A DNA stretch of 64,000 bases from Allobosea sp. Root483D1 (lineage in GTDB: Bacteria; Pseudomonadota; Alphaproteobacteria; Rhizobiales; Beijerinckiaceae): positions 1 through 64,000 of the forward strand of contig NZ_LMJW01000015.1 in assembly GCF_001429505.1 (NCBI RefSeq). Reading direction: 5' to 3'. Below, piece after piece: positions 46,028-54,310 of the stretch. A model generated the notes under the pieces. It saw nothing but the letters and a program-made list of their open reading frames with translations. It did not search any database and was not told the origin of the DNA. The translations under genes were made by a program, and so were the position numbers. Each line of letters starts with the position of its first letter. Within the stretch, counting starts at the first letter, position 1.

Positions 46028-47998
46028 CCGGTGTCGCCAATTGGGCTTCTCGACCGTGGTGCCGGGGACGTTTGGCTGTGTCCGTATACCGAGCACGTCC
46101 TCTATCGGCACGATCTTCAGCGAACAGGGTGTTGCCGCGACATAGCGCACGGCGGCATCGACGACGGGGGCTGTATCGTCCGGCGCCGGTCGTTCGCCGT
46201 CGGCGATCCCGGCATCGCGGAAGGCTCCCCAGAGGATGCCGCGATCCCATTCGCGAATGCTCTGATTGTCGATCCCGCCGCCCGACGGATCGATATCGGA
46301 GCCTGCCCACCAGCCAGCGGTCGGCACTAAGTCGTGGGTGCTGGTCATGGCGACGGCCTGTGAATCCCAATCCCGCGGCGGCACATAGCCATGCTGCGTG
46401 CGCTCGAAGCGGAGCACGCGCATCCCGGCGATGCCCTGCTCGCGCAGCAGCTCGCGAAAACCGTACGGCAATGTTCCAAGATCCTCGCCGATAACGATGG
46501 CTTGGTGGCGCCAGGATTCGAGCGCGATCAGCCGGAATAACGTCTCGGACGGGAAGGTGACATAGGCACCGTCGAGTGCTCCGGCGCCTTCTGGGATCAG
46601 CCACAGGCGGCTCACGCCCATGACGTGATCGATGCGGATGCCACCGACATGGCGCAGGCTCGCCCGCAGGGTCTCGATGAACGGCGCATAACCGCTGGCC
46701 GCCAGGCCGAGCGGTGAGAAGGTAGTCAGCCCCCAGTTCTGGCCATCGATCGCGTAATAGTCAGGCGGCGCGCCGATGGTGAGGCCGATGAGCACATCGC
46801 TCGGCCGGCTCCAGGCATGGCTACCGGCGCCGTCCATGCCGATGGCGAGATCGGCGACCAGACCGACCTTCATGCCGGCCTCGCGGCAGGCCCGCTGAGC
46901 GTTCGAATAGGAGCACGCCGTCAGCCATTGCAGGAAGATCTGATGATCGATCTCCTTGGCATGGCCTGCGGCAAAAGCGGCGACGTCCGCACTCGCGGCA
47001 TCGCGATAACGGGCAGGCCAGTCGCGCCAATGCGAGGATGTCAGGTCGCGTTCGCATTGCGCGGCATGGAGCACTTCAAAGACCGCGTGGTCGCGCAACA
47101 AGGGCGATGCGTCGGCCAGGAAGTTCTCAAAATCCTGGCGCGCCGGTGCCGCCGTCGACGACTTACGCAGGGCTTCGAACAAAGCCTTCAGCAGACGCTG
47201 ACGCATCGGTGTCGCCTGCAACCAATCGATTTCGGTCAGGGCCGATAGGCGCGCCATTTCCTCGGCAAGTCCATTCTGCGCGGCGACGTCACGGATGAAG
47301 GCATCGGGAAGCGCTGCCGCCGGATCGGCGTGAAGCGGATTGTAGAACAGCCGTGTCGAAGGAGAATACGGGCTGAACCGGTCCGGCAGCGCACCGTAAA
47401 GAGCATGCACGGGGCTGATTGCCAGGGCATCGGCGCCATGTGCCCCCGCCGCACGGCCGAGCGCCGCGACCCCGGCGAAATTGCCGATGCCGCCATCCAG
47501 CCCGCAGCGAAGCGAATAGATCTGCGCAGCAAGGCCCCAGCCGTTTTGCCCATCGCCGAGATCAGCGAACGTCACGCACCGTGATGGAGCGACGGCAACC
47601 GTGACATCGCCGTCAGCCAGATGGATTGTATGATATCCGGGCTCTTCGAAGGGAGGCAGGGTCGTTCCGCCGCCATCGGCCGTGCGCGGCGACACAATGC
47701 GGTTTCCGCCTCGTTCGAGCGTGATTTCGAAATCTCCAGCGTCTTTGCGCAGAAATGGCAGCACTATCGGTAGCCCGACCCGGGAGACGATGAAGCGCGA
47801 AGCGGACCCGGCATCTCGCAGCGAGACGATCTGAAGTGAATCCTCGATGGCGGCATCTGTGTCCGCCGGGAGCCCGATCGCCCGGAGGATGGCGCGCAAG
47901 CTTGCTGGAGAAACCTGGTGAATAGCGCCGGCTTGATCCGTCCAATCGGGCGCAACCCCGGCGCGGATCGAAAGTTCGCGAAGACTTTGGTCACTCAT
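45950..47998 (-). CDS. malQ: 4-alpha-glucanotransferase MalQ, 682 aa
   Basis: GH77 amylomaltase, which redistributes alpha-1,4-glucan segments. Motifs: GWGLAAQIYSLRCGLDGGIGNF, GADALAISPVHALYGALPDRFSPYSPSTRLFYNPL, the nucleophile Asp in HVGGIRIDHVMGVSRLWLIP, the acid Glu in IVIGEDLGTLPYGF and Asp in MTSTHDLVPTAGWW. The N-terminal ~140 residues are the usual extension of proteobacterial MalQ. It complements GlgP and GlgX in glycogen breakdown and can supply chains for TreY. EcfG-like promoter 75 bases upstream (48073-48098). Confidence 0.94.
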   Translation of the reverse strand: MSDQSLRELSIRAGVAPDWTDQAGAIHQVSPASLRAILRAIGLPADTDAAIEDSLQIVSLRDAGSASRFIVSRVGLPIVLPFLRKDAGDFEITLERGGNRIVSPRTADGGGTTLPPFEEPGYHTIHLADGDVTVAVAPSRCVTFADLGDGQNGWGLAAQIYSLRCGLDGGIGNFAGVAALGRAAGAHGADALAISPVHALYGALPDRFSPYSPSTRLFYNPLHADPAAALPDAFIRDVAAQNGLAEEMARLSALTEIDWLQATPMRQRLLKALFEALRKSSTAAPARQDFENFLADASPLLRDHAVFEVLHAAQCERDLTSSHWRDWPARYRDAASADVAAFAAGHAKEIDHQIFLQWLTACSYSNAQRACREAGMKVGLVADLAIGMDGAGSHAWSRPSDVLIGLTIGAPPDYYAIDGQNWGLTTFSPLGLAASGYAPFIETLRASLRHVGGIRIDHVMGVSRLWLIPEGAGALDGAYVTFPSETLFRLIALESWRHQAIVIGEDLGTLPYGFRELLREQGIAGMRVLRFERTQHGYVPPRDWDSQAVAMTSTHDLVPTAGWWAGSDIDPSGGGIDNQSIREWDRGILWGAFRDAGIADGERPAPDDTAPVVDAAVRYVAATPCSLKIVPIEDVLGIRTQPNVPGTTVEKPNWRHRLAGSAADLLDDSAVDRRLAQLARRG

Positions 47999-48072
47999 AT
48001 GTCGCTAAGCCACCTGGACTGGGATATCGTTGAGTTCGCTTGAGCAACGCCCCATGGGCACATCCGTGGCGC

Positions 48073-48098
48073 AACGCGGCAGAGGTGCCCGCCGTTCC
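48073..48098 (-). promoter_or_regulatory. EcfG-like promoter (GGAAC-N17-CGTT) for malQ
   Basis: Minus strand GGAAC at 48098-48094 and CGTT at 48076-48073, spacer 17; 75 bases before the malQ ATG. Confidence 0.55.
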
Positions 48099-48133
48099 CG
48101 CTCCGCCGCAATTGTGCCTCAGCGCACCCGCGT

Positions 48134-48158
48134 GGAACATGGGGCTTCTGCGGCGGTT
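48134..48158 (+). promoter_or_regulatory. EcfG-like promoter (GGAAC-N16-GGTT) for the DUF2934 gene
   Basis: GGAAC 48134-48138, GGTT 48155-48158, spacer 16; 34 bases before the ATG at 48193 and back-to-back with the malQ promoter. Confidence 0.65.
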
Positions 48159-48192
48159 GTTTGCAGCGCCTGATGCAGCCGGGAGATAGCCG

Positions 48193-48420
48193 ATGAGCCG
48201 CGAAAAACTTGTGCGGGATACAGCTTATGAGATTTGGGAGGCCGAAGGCCGTCCGGAAGGGCGTGACTCCGAGCATTGGCGGCTCGCAGAGGAAAGGGTT
48301 GGGCGAGGCGACGCGGAGCAAGGCAAGTCCAAGACCGCGACCGTTCCAAAAGGGCGGAGCAAGAAGGAGACGGCCGACAAGCCTGCTGCGGCGAAGGGCA
48401 GGACGAAGAAGGCAGTCTGA
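48193..48420 (+). CDS. DUF2934 domain small protein, 75 aa
   Basis: The first ~33 residues are the DUF2934 motif (VRDTAYEIWEAEGRPEGRDSEHWRLAEE), a short helical unit common in Hyphomicrobiales stress proteins. The rest is a Lys/Ala/Ser-rich, probably disordered tail (SKTATVPKGRSKKETADKPAA). Function unknown; the basic tail could bind nucleic acid. A consensus-type EcfG promoter precedes it. Confidence 0.85.
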   Translation: MSREKLVRDTAYEIWEAEGRPEGRDSEHWRLAEERVGRGDAEQGKSKTATVPKGRSKKETADKPAAAKGRTKKAV

Positions 48421-48497
48421 TTAACCCGCGGCGGGCCTTGGAGCCCGCCATTGTTGTCTTAGCGTCGGTTCGGCGCGGTCGCGGCCATAAAGCGCTT

Positions 48498-50030
48498 TCA
48501 AGCGTCGAGCGCTCGGGCATAAACCGATGCATAGTGAAAGCTCGGACGCCGCCAGTCGAAGCGCTTCGACATAGCTTGCCCGCGCATCAGTTTGAAGGCC
48601 CGCTTCGACCGGTAGGCATCGAGGGCGCGGCGTACGGCTGCTGACAAGCCCGCCCCGCTCAGCGACGAGAAGAGGAAGCCCGAGATGCCATCCTCGATCG
48701 TGTCGACGAGTCCCCCGGTGCGGTAGGCAATCGGAAGCGCTCCTGCCCTTTGCGCATACATCTGGCTCAAGCCGCAGGGTTCGAAGCGCGACGGCATCAG
48801 TAGGAAATCGCTGGCGGCGAACAGGCGGCGCGCCTCGGCATCGTCGAAGCCGATCCGCGCGGCGACCGCATGCGGATAGCGTTTCGCCAGATGCGCGACC
48901 GCATCCTCCAGGCGGGACTCACCCTGACCCTTGACCACGAGTTGTCCGCCGGCTGCGACGATCGTCTCGGCTGCCTCAATCGACAGATCGATGCCCTTCT
49001 GATGGACGAGACGGGAGATGATCGAGAAGAGCGGACCGCGCGACTCTGGCAGCGCAAACGCCTTGCGGATCGCAGCCGCATTGCGCCGCTTCCACTGCCG
49101 GACAACCTGCTCGGTTGTCGCCCCGCCGTCGATCAGCGTATCCCAACTGGCGTCGATGCCGTTGACGATCCCGGTCAGATGGCCAGCTTTCATCCGGCTC
49201 CGGAGCAGGCCGTCGAGGCCGCAGCCATGTTCGGGCGTGGTGATCTCCCTCGCATAGGTTTCGCTGACGGTGGTGACGTGCGAGCCGTAGAAGATCCCGG
49301 CCTTGAGGAAGGACAGCATCCCGTGGCACTCGGCGCCGTCGACGCTGAATGCCTGGTCCGGTATGCCAAGGGCGGCCATTCGACCAGGCTCGAACAGACC
49401 CTGATAGGCAAGATTGTGGATGGTCAGAATGGTCGGTGTCGATACATCCTTCCAGCGCAAATAGCCGGCGGTTAGCCCGGATGGCCAGTCGTTGATGTGC
49501 AGGATGTCCGGCTTCCAATTCGGGTCGGCCTCGCCAGCCGCGATCTCTGCTGCCGCGAGCGAGAGACGAGCAAAGCGGATGTCATTATCGGGGAAATCGC
49601 TGCCACCGAAAGGTCCGTAAGGCGAACCGGCGCGATCATAAAGCTCGTCGCAGAGCACGGTATAAATCGTCAGGCCGTCGGCTGTGGCGAAGCGGCCGAG
49701 CGACCAGGGCGGCAGTTCGGCCGTGCCTGGCATCTGGCGCACGACCTCCATCACCGGCCTGGCGGTGCGGACCTGGCGGAAGCCTGGGATCAGGACCCGG
49801 ACGTCGCAATACGAGCGCATCTGCCGCGGCAGGGCCGTCGAGACCTCCCCCAAACCGCCGGCCTTGACGAAGTCGCTCATCTCCGAGGTCACGAAGAGAA
49901 GCTTCGTGCTTCCCGCGATCGGGGATGGGGCATCATGGAGATCGTCTTTGACGACGTGTGCATAGTGAAGTGCGTGCGCCGACGTGGAGGACGCGGTCCT
50001 CGTCTCGGTGAGCTTCAAAACGTCCGCCAT
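48498..50030 (-). CDS. glgA: Glycogen synthase GlgA, 510 aa
   Basis: GT5 ADP-glucose glycogen synthase: KLLFVTSEMSDFVKAGGLGEVSTALP (KxGGL nucleotide-binding motif), LHINDWPSGLTAGYL, TIHNLAYQGLF, GIVNGIDASWDTLID, ISRLVHQKGIDL, and donor-site RFEPCGLSQMYAQRAGALPIAYRTGGLVDTI. An N-terminal arm of about 45 residues precedes the usual start. The frame extends to an ATG at 50084, but the EcfG-like promoter at 50058-50082 would then lie inside the coding region, so the ATG at 50030 is preferred. Needs ADP-glucose; no glgC is present in this window. Confidence 0.93.
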   Translation of the reverse strand: MADVLKLTETRTASSTSAHALHYAHVVKDDLHDAPSPIAGSTKLLFVTSEMSDFVKAGGLGEVSTALPRQMRSYCDVRVLIPGFRQVRTARPVMEVVRQMPGTAELPPWSLGRFATADGLTIYTVLCDELYDRAGSPYGPFGGSDFPDNDIRFARLSLAAAEIAAGEADPNWKPDILHINDWPSGLTAGYLRWKDVSTPTILTIHNLAYQGLFEPGRMAALGIPDQAFSVDGAECHGMLSFLKAGIFYGSHVTTVSETYAREITTPEHGCGLDGLLRSRMKAGHLTGIVNGIDASWDTLIDGGATTEQVVRQWKRRNAAAIRKAFALPESRGPLFSIISRLVHQKGIDLSIEAAETIVAAGGQLVVKGQGESRLEDAVAHLAKRYPHAVAARIGFDDAEARRLFAASDFLLMPSRFEPCGLSQMYAQRAGALPIAYRTGGLVDTIEDGISGFLFSSLSGAGLSAAVRRALDAYRSKRAFKLMRGQAMSKRFDWRRPSFHYASVYARALDA

Positions 50031-50057
50031 GGCCCGGTTCCCAGACTGCGAACCCGC

Positions 50058-50082
50058 AACCACTAGCGTGATCCTGAGTTCC
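50058..50082 (-). promoter_or_regulatory. EcfG-like promoter (GGAAC-N16-GGTT) for glgA
   Basis: Minus strand GGAAC at 50082-50078, GGTT at 50061-50058, spacer 16; 28 bases before the preferred glgA ATG and the main argument for that start. Confidence 0.6.
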
Positions 50083-50124
50083 ATGCTGCAGTGCAAAATT
50101 CACATGCAAGCTTGAGGCCGGGCT

Positions 50125-50149
50125 GGAACTGCCGGCCTCCTGTCACGTT
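50125..50149 (+). promoter_or_regulatory. EcfG-like promoter (GGAAC-N16-CGTT) for glgX
   Basis: Exact consensus, GGAAC 50125-50129 and CGTT 50146-50149; 76 bases before the glgX ATG and divergent from the glgA promoter. Confidence 0.65.
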
Positions 50150-50225
50150 GCAATCGGCACGGCGCCGCGAACGGCCACTCGTCGAGAGCAGGCCCTCTGC
50201 TCAAGCATCCAGGGACAATCACGAC

Positions 50226-52304
50226 ATGTCGCAAGAACAGATCGAGGTGAGGCCCGGCTCCTCAGTCGAGCTCGGGGCGAACTTCGATGGCGAGGGCACC
50301 AATTTCGCGCTGTTCTCGACCTATGCCGATCGTGTCGAACTATGCCTTTTTAATGACAGCGGGAAGACCGAGACGGCGCGGATAATCCTTCCGGAGTATA
50401 CCGACGAAATCTTTCACTGCTATCTGCCGGGGGTTCGCTCCGGTCAGCGCTATGGCTACCGGGTGCATGGCCGCTTTGCACCGGAGGAGGGGCATCGCTT
50501 CAATCCAAATAAGCTCCTGCTCGATCCCTACGCCCGCGAATTTGCGGGCGACCTCGACTGGAACGAGGCGCATTACGGCTACAATCTGAACGCCACCGAG
50601 GATCGCGATCTCAGCTTCAGCGAGCTCGACAGCGCGCCTTTCACGCCCAAATGCGTGGTCTGCGACTGGAAGGCTGATCCACAGCCGCCGGCCAAGCCGC
50701 ACGTTCCCTGGGACCGGACCGTCTTCTACGAAGCTCATGTCCGCGGCTTTACCCAACTTCACCCTGCCGTGCCGGAGGCCGAGCGCGGCACCTTCGACGG
50801 GCTGCGTCATGACCAGGTGATCGACTACATCCGCAGCCTCGGCGTCACCTCCGTCGAGCTGCTGCCGGTTCATGCCTATCTCGACGACCATCACCTCGTC
50901 TCGAAGGGCCTTTCGAACTATTGGGGCTACAACAGCATCGGCTTCTTCGCGCCGATGCCGCGCTATGAGGGTAGGGCGGGTCTGGCCTCGTTCCGCGAGA
51001 TGGTCAGGGCCTTCCACGATGCCGGTCTCGAGGTCATCCTCGACGTGGTCTACAACCACACCGCGGAAGGCAATGAGCTAGGGCCGACCCTCTCGTTCAA
51101 GGGCATCGACAATTTCTCCTATTACCGGACGATGCCCGAGGAGCCGCGCTACTACATCAACGACACCGGCACCGGGAACACCGTCAACACCAGCCATCCG
51201 CGCGTGCTGCAGTTGGTGATGGATTCCTTGCGCTACTGGGTCGAGGTCATGGAGATCGACGGCTTTCGCTTCGATCTCGGCACCATTCTCGGCCGCGAGC
51301 CGCACGGCTTCGATCCGCGCGGCGGCTTCTTCGACGCGGTGGGCCAAGATCCGGTGCTGCGCAAGGTCAAGCTCATCGGCGAGCCCTGGGATATCGGTCC
51401 AGGTGGCTACCAGGTTGGAGGCTTTCCGCCTGGCTGGGCCGAGTGGAACGATAAGTACCGCGATACGATCCGCGCCTATTGGAAGGGCGAGGAGGGCATC
51501 ATCCGCGACCTCGCGGCGCGGATCACCGGGTCGGGCGACGTCTACGATCAACGTGGGAGGCGGCCCTGGGCGACCGTCAACTTCATCACCGCCCATGACG
51601 GCTTCACGCTGAACGATCTCGTCTCCTACAACGACAAGCACAATGAGGCGAATGGCGAGGACAACAAGGACGGCCATGGCCATAACCTGTCCTTCAATCA
51701 TGGCGCGGAGGGGCCGACCGACGATCCCGGCATCCTCACCGTCCGCCAGCGCCAGAAGCGCAACATGCTGGCGACGCTGCTTTTGTCGCACGGCACGCCG
51801 ATGCTGCTCGCCGGCGACGAGTACGGGCATTCCAATCACGGCAACAACAATGTCTACGCCCAGGACAACGAAACGGCCTGGATGCGCTGGGAAGAGATCA
51901 GCGCCCGGGACCAGAAGCTCAGCGACTTCGTGAGACGCGTGCTGCAATTGCGGGCCGAGCATCCGATCTTCCGCCGCGCCTCATTCCGTGACGGCTGCCT
52001 GCTGCGTTGGATCAACCCGGCCGGCGGCGAGCAGCAGGAGGAGCATTGGGACGACCCCGGCGTGCTGGCGATCGGGCTGTTGATGCACATGCCTGATGTC
52101 GAAGCCGGCGGCGACGAGGCGCTCATGCTGTTCAACGCCTTCGATGGCGAGGTCGTCTTCAAAATCCCCTCGCGTGTGAAGAGCGGTTCCTGGTCGGTGG
52201 TGCTGGACACCGAGACCGGTCCGAATTCCGACGAAGGCCGTAAGGGGCTGAAAGCCGATCAGGAGATCACGCTCTCGCCGCGCTCGCTGATCGTGCTGAT
52301 GTAG
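50226..52304 (+). CDS. glgX: Glycogen debranching enzyme GlgX, 692 aa
   Basis: Isoamylase-type GlgX, which removes short alpha-1,6 branches from limit dextrin. N-terminal module (LGANFDGEGTNFALFSTYADRVELCLF), barrel motifs YEAHVRGFTQLHP, LPVHAYLDDHHLVSKGLSNYWGYN, DVVYNHTAEGNE, nucleophile in GFRFDLGTILGR, acid Glu in IGEPWDIGPGGYQVG, and ITAHDGFTLNDLVSYN. The ATG at 50226 is where similarity begins; the frame is open upstream through the promoter. Divergent from glgA and convergent with a second glgX-like gene (18 bases between stops). Confidence 0.95.
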   Translation: MSQEQIEVRPGSSVELGANFDGEGTNFALFSTYADRVELCLFNDSGKTETARIILPEYTDEIFHCYLPGVRSGQRYGYRVHGRFAPEEGHRFNPNKLLLDPYAREFAGDLDWNEAHYGYNLNATEDRDLSFSELDSAPFTPKCVVCDWKADPQPPAKPHVPWDRTVFYEAHVRGFTQLHPAVPEAERGTFDGLRHDQVIDYIRSLGVTSVELLPVHAYLDDHHLVSKGLSNYWGYNSIGFFAPMPRYEGRAGLASFREMVRAFHDAGLEVILDVVYNHTAEGNELGPTLSFKGIDNFSYYRTMPEEPRYYINDTGTGNTVNTSHPRVLQLVMDSLRYWVEVMEIDGFRFDLGTILGREPHGFDPRGGFFDAVGQDPVLRKVKLIGEPWDIGPGGYQVGGFPPGWAEWNDKYRDTIRAYWKGEEGIIRDLAARITGSGDVYDQRGRRPWATVNFITAHDGFTLNDLVSYNDKHNEANGEDNKDGHGHNLSFNHGAEGPTDDPGILTVRQRQKRNMLATLLLSHGTPMLLAGDEYGHSNHGNNNVYAQDNETAWMRWEEISARDQKLSDFVRRVLQLRAEHPIFRRASFRDGCLLRWINPAGGEQQEEHWDDPGVLAIGLLMHMPDVEAGGDEALMLFNAFDGEVVFKIPSRVKSGSWSVVLDTETGPNSDEGRKGLKADQEITLSPRSLIVLM

Positions 52305-52322
52305 CCGGCTGGACTGCGCAAC

Positions 52323-54299
52323 TCAGCCGGCTCGCCACAAGCTCACGCTGCGTGCAGGAAGATCGTCGGGACCGTCCGACGAGCAGAGCAGGCGAGCCCA
52401 GCCTCGCTCTGCCTGCGATAGTGAAACACCCTTCCAGCTCCGATTGAGCGCAACGAGCACGCTGTGCGCCTGATCGCGCAGCAGCAGGCAGAGCACATCG
52501 AGGCTTGGCCATTCGTCGTCGGCAATCGCCGATCCGTCCGGTTTGAGCCATTGCGCCTCGGGTGGATCGCCGTCACGTTTGAGAAATCCGTTCCGGGTCA
52601 GCAGGACTAGCTCGCGACGCAGCCGCGCGAGGCCAGCGACGAACGTGATCAGATCCTCATCGACATTCGCCCAATCGAGCCATGTCGTCTCGTTGTCCTG
52701 GGCATAGGCGTTGTTATTGCCGCCTTGCGTGCGGCCAAACTCGTCGCCGGCAGTCAACATCGGAACGCCACGAGACGTAAAGAGCGTCGCGAGCAATGCG
52801 CGGACATCGCGAGCGCGGGCCGCCGTCATCGTCGCGTCGTCGGTCCGACCTTCCAGGCCATTGTTCCAACTATGGCTATCATTGTCGCCGTCGCGATTGT
52901 CCTCGCCATTGGCATGGTTGTGCTTTCCGGCGTAGCTGACCAGATCAACGAGTGTGAAGCCGTCATGGGCGGCCAGGAAATTGACGCTGGCATGCGGACC
53001 GCGATGCCGCGCCGCGAACAGGTCCGACGAGCCGGAAAGCCGCGTCGCCAGCGCGCCGGCCATGCCGGCGTCGCCTCGCCAGAAGCGGCGGACATTGTCG
53101 CGGAAGCGCCCATTCCATTCAGCGAAGGGAAAAGGGAACTCGCCGAGTCGGTAGCCGCCTGGGCCGATATCCCAGGGCTCAGCGATCAGGATGGTTTGCG
53201 AGAGCACCGGATCCTGCAGGATCGCCGCAAGGAGCGGCGCGTCGGGTGTGAAACCGGCCGCCGTTCTGCCCATCACCGTCGCCAGGTCGAAGCGGAAGCC
53301 GGCGACGCCTAGGCCGCGCCAATATCTTAGCGCGTCCATCGCCAGCGCCACCAATGCCACACGATCGAGCGCCAGCGTATGGCCGCAGCCGGTATCGTTG
53401 ACGAGCCGCCCGGGATCGTCCTGCGCATGCCGATAGTAGACGGCATTGTCGAGGCCGCGCAGCGAGATCGTCGCGCCGAATTCGTCGCTCTCGGCGGTAT
53501 GGTTCAGGACGATGTCGAGGACCACGCCAATGCCGGCCTCAGCATATGTGGCGCAGAGCTTGCGCAGGTCCTCAGCCCCGCCCGGGGCGAGCCGCGGATC
53601 GAGTGCGAAGAAGTTGACGGGGTTGTAGCCCCAGCCATTGCGCAGGCCGAGGGGCGGCAGGTGACGTTCATCCATCCACGCCGCGATCGGCATGAGCTCG
53701 ACATGGCTGACGCCGAGACGGCGGAGATGATCCAGAATGCGAGGTTCCCTCAGTGCGGCGAGCGTTCCGCGCAGCGTCTCCGATACTGCTGGATGGTGCA
53801 TGCTGAACGCCTTCGCAGCGATCTCGTAGATGAAACTCGGCTGTGTCGTCTCGACGACCAGTGGTGCGCTCTCCGCGATGACGATGCCGCGCGGCACGAG
53901 ATCGACCGTCTCCTTGCCATGCTGCGCCAGCCGTGGCTCCCAGCGGAATGGTCGGTCGATGGCCTTGGCGTAGGGATCGACCAGCAGCTTCGCCGGATCG
54001 AAGCGATGGCCGCGATCAGGCTGCCACGGCCCCTCAGCTCGTAAGCCATAGCGTAGGCCGGGACCGGCGCGAGGAAGCAAGCCGTGGTGGACGTCTCCGC
54101 TGCGGCAGGGCAGCGGCAATCGCGCGGTCTCGGTCTCGCCGCTCTCGTCGAAGAGCGAAACCAGCACGCGCTCGCCGTTGTGCGAGAAGACGGCGAAGGC
54201 GACGCCTTCTGCCATAATCGTCGCGCCGAGCTGCGGCGGCAGCCGGCACGGGATCAGCTCGGCCGTCACCGCCGGAACCGCCGCATCGCCGGATTGCAC
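52323..54299 (-). CDS. Second GlgX-like debranching enzyme, 658 aa
   Basis: A second isoamylase-type GH13 protein, clearly divergent from the convergent glgX. It has FAVFSHNGERVLVSLFDESGETE in the N-terminal module, ELMPIAAWMDERHLPPLGLRNGWGYNPVNFF, nucleophile Asp in GFRFDLATVMGR, acid Glu in LIAEPWDIGPGGYRLGEFP and FLAAHDGFTLVDLVSYAGKHN, so the catalytic set is intact. The start is taken as a GTG at 54299, 12 bases after the glgP stop, as a longer reading would run through glgP. It follows glgP on the same strand and forms a phosphorylase-debranching pair with it. Confidence 0.88.
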   Translation of the reverse strand: MQSGDAAVPAVTAELIPCRLPPQLGATIMAEGVAFAVFSHNGERVLVSLFDESGETETARLPLPCRSGDVHHGLLPRAGPGLRYGLRAEGPWQPDRGHRFDPAKLLVDPYAKAIDRPFRWEPRLAQHGKETVDLVPRGIVIAESAPLVVETTQPSFIYEIAAKAFSMHHPAVSETLRGTLAALREPRILDHLRRLGVSHVELMPIAAWMDERHLPPLGLRNGWGYNPVNFFALDPRLAPGGAEDLRKLCATYAEAGIGVVLDIVLNHTAESDEFGATISLRGLDNAVYYRHAQDDPGRLVNDTGCGHTLALDRVALVALAMDALRYWRGLGVAGFRFDLATVMGRTAAGFTPDAPLLAAILQDPVLSQTILIAEPWDIGPGGYRLGEFPFPFAEWNGRFRDNVRRFWRGDAGMAGALATRLSGSSDLFAARHRGPHASVNFLAAHDGFTLVDLVSYAGKHNHANGEDNRDGDNDSHSWNNGLEGRTDDATMTAARARDVRALLATLFTSRGVPMLTAGDEFGRTQGGNNNAYAQDNETTWLDWANVDEDLITFVAGLARLRRELVLLTRNGFLKRDGDPPEAQWLKPDGSAIADDEWPSLDVLCLLLRDQAHSVLVALNRSWKGVSLSQAERGWARLLCSSDGPDDLPARSVSLWRAG

Positions 54300-54310
54300 G
54301 GTCGCAAGGG

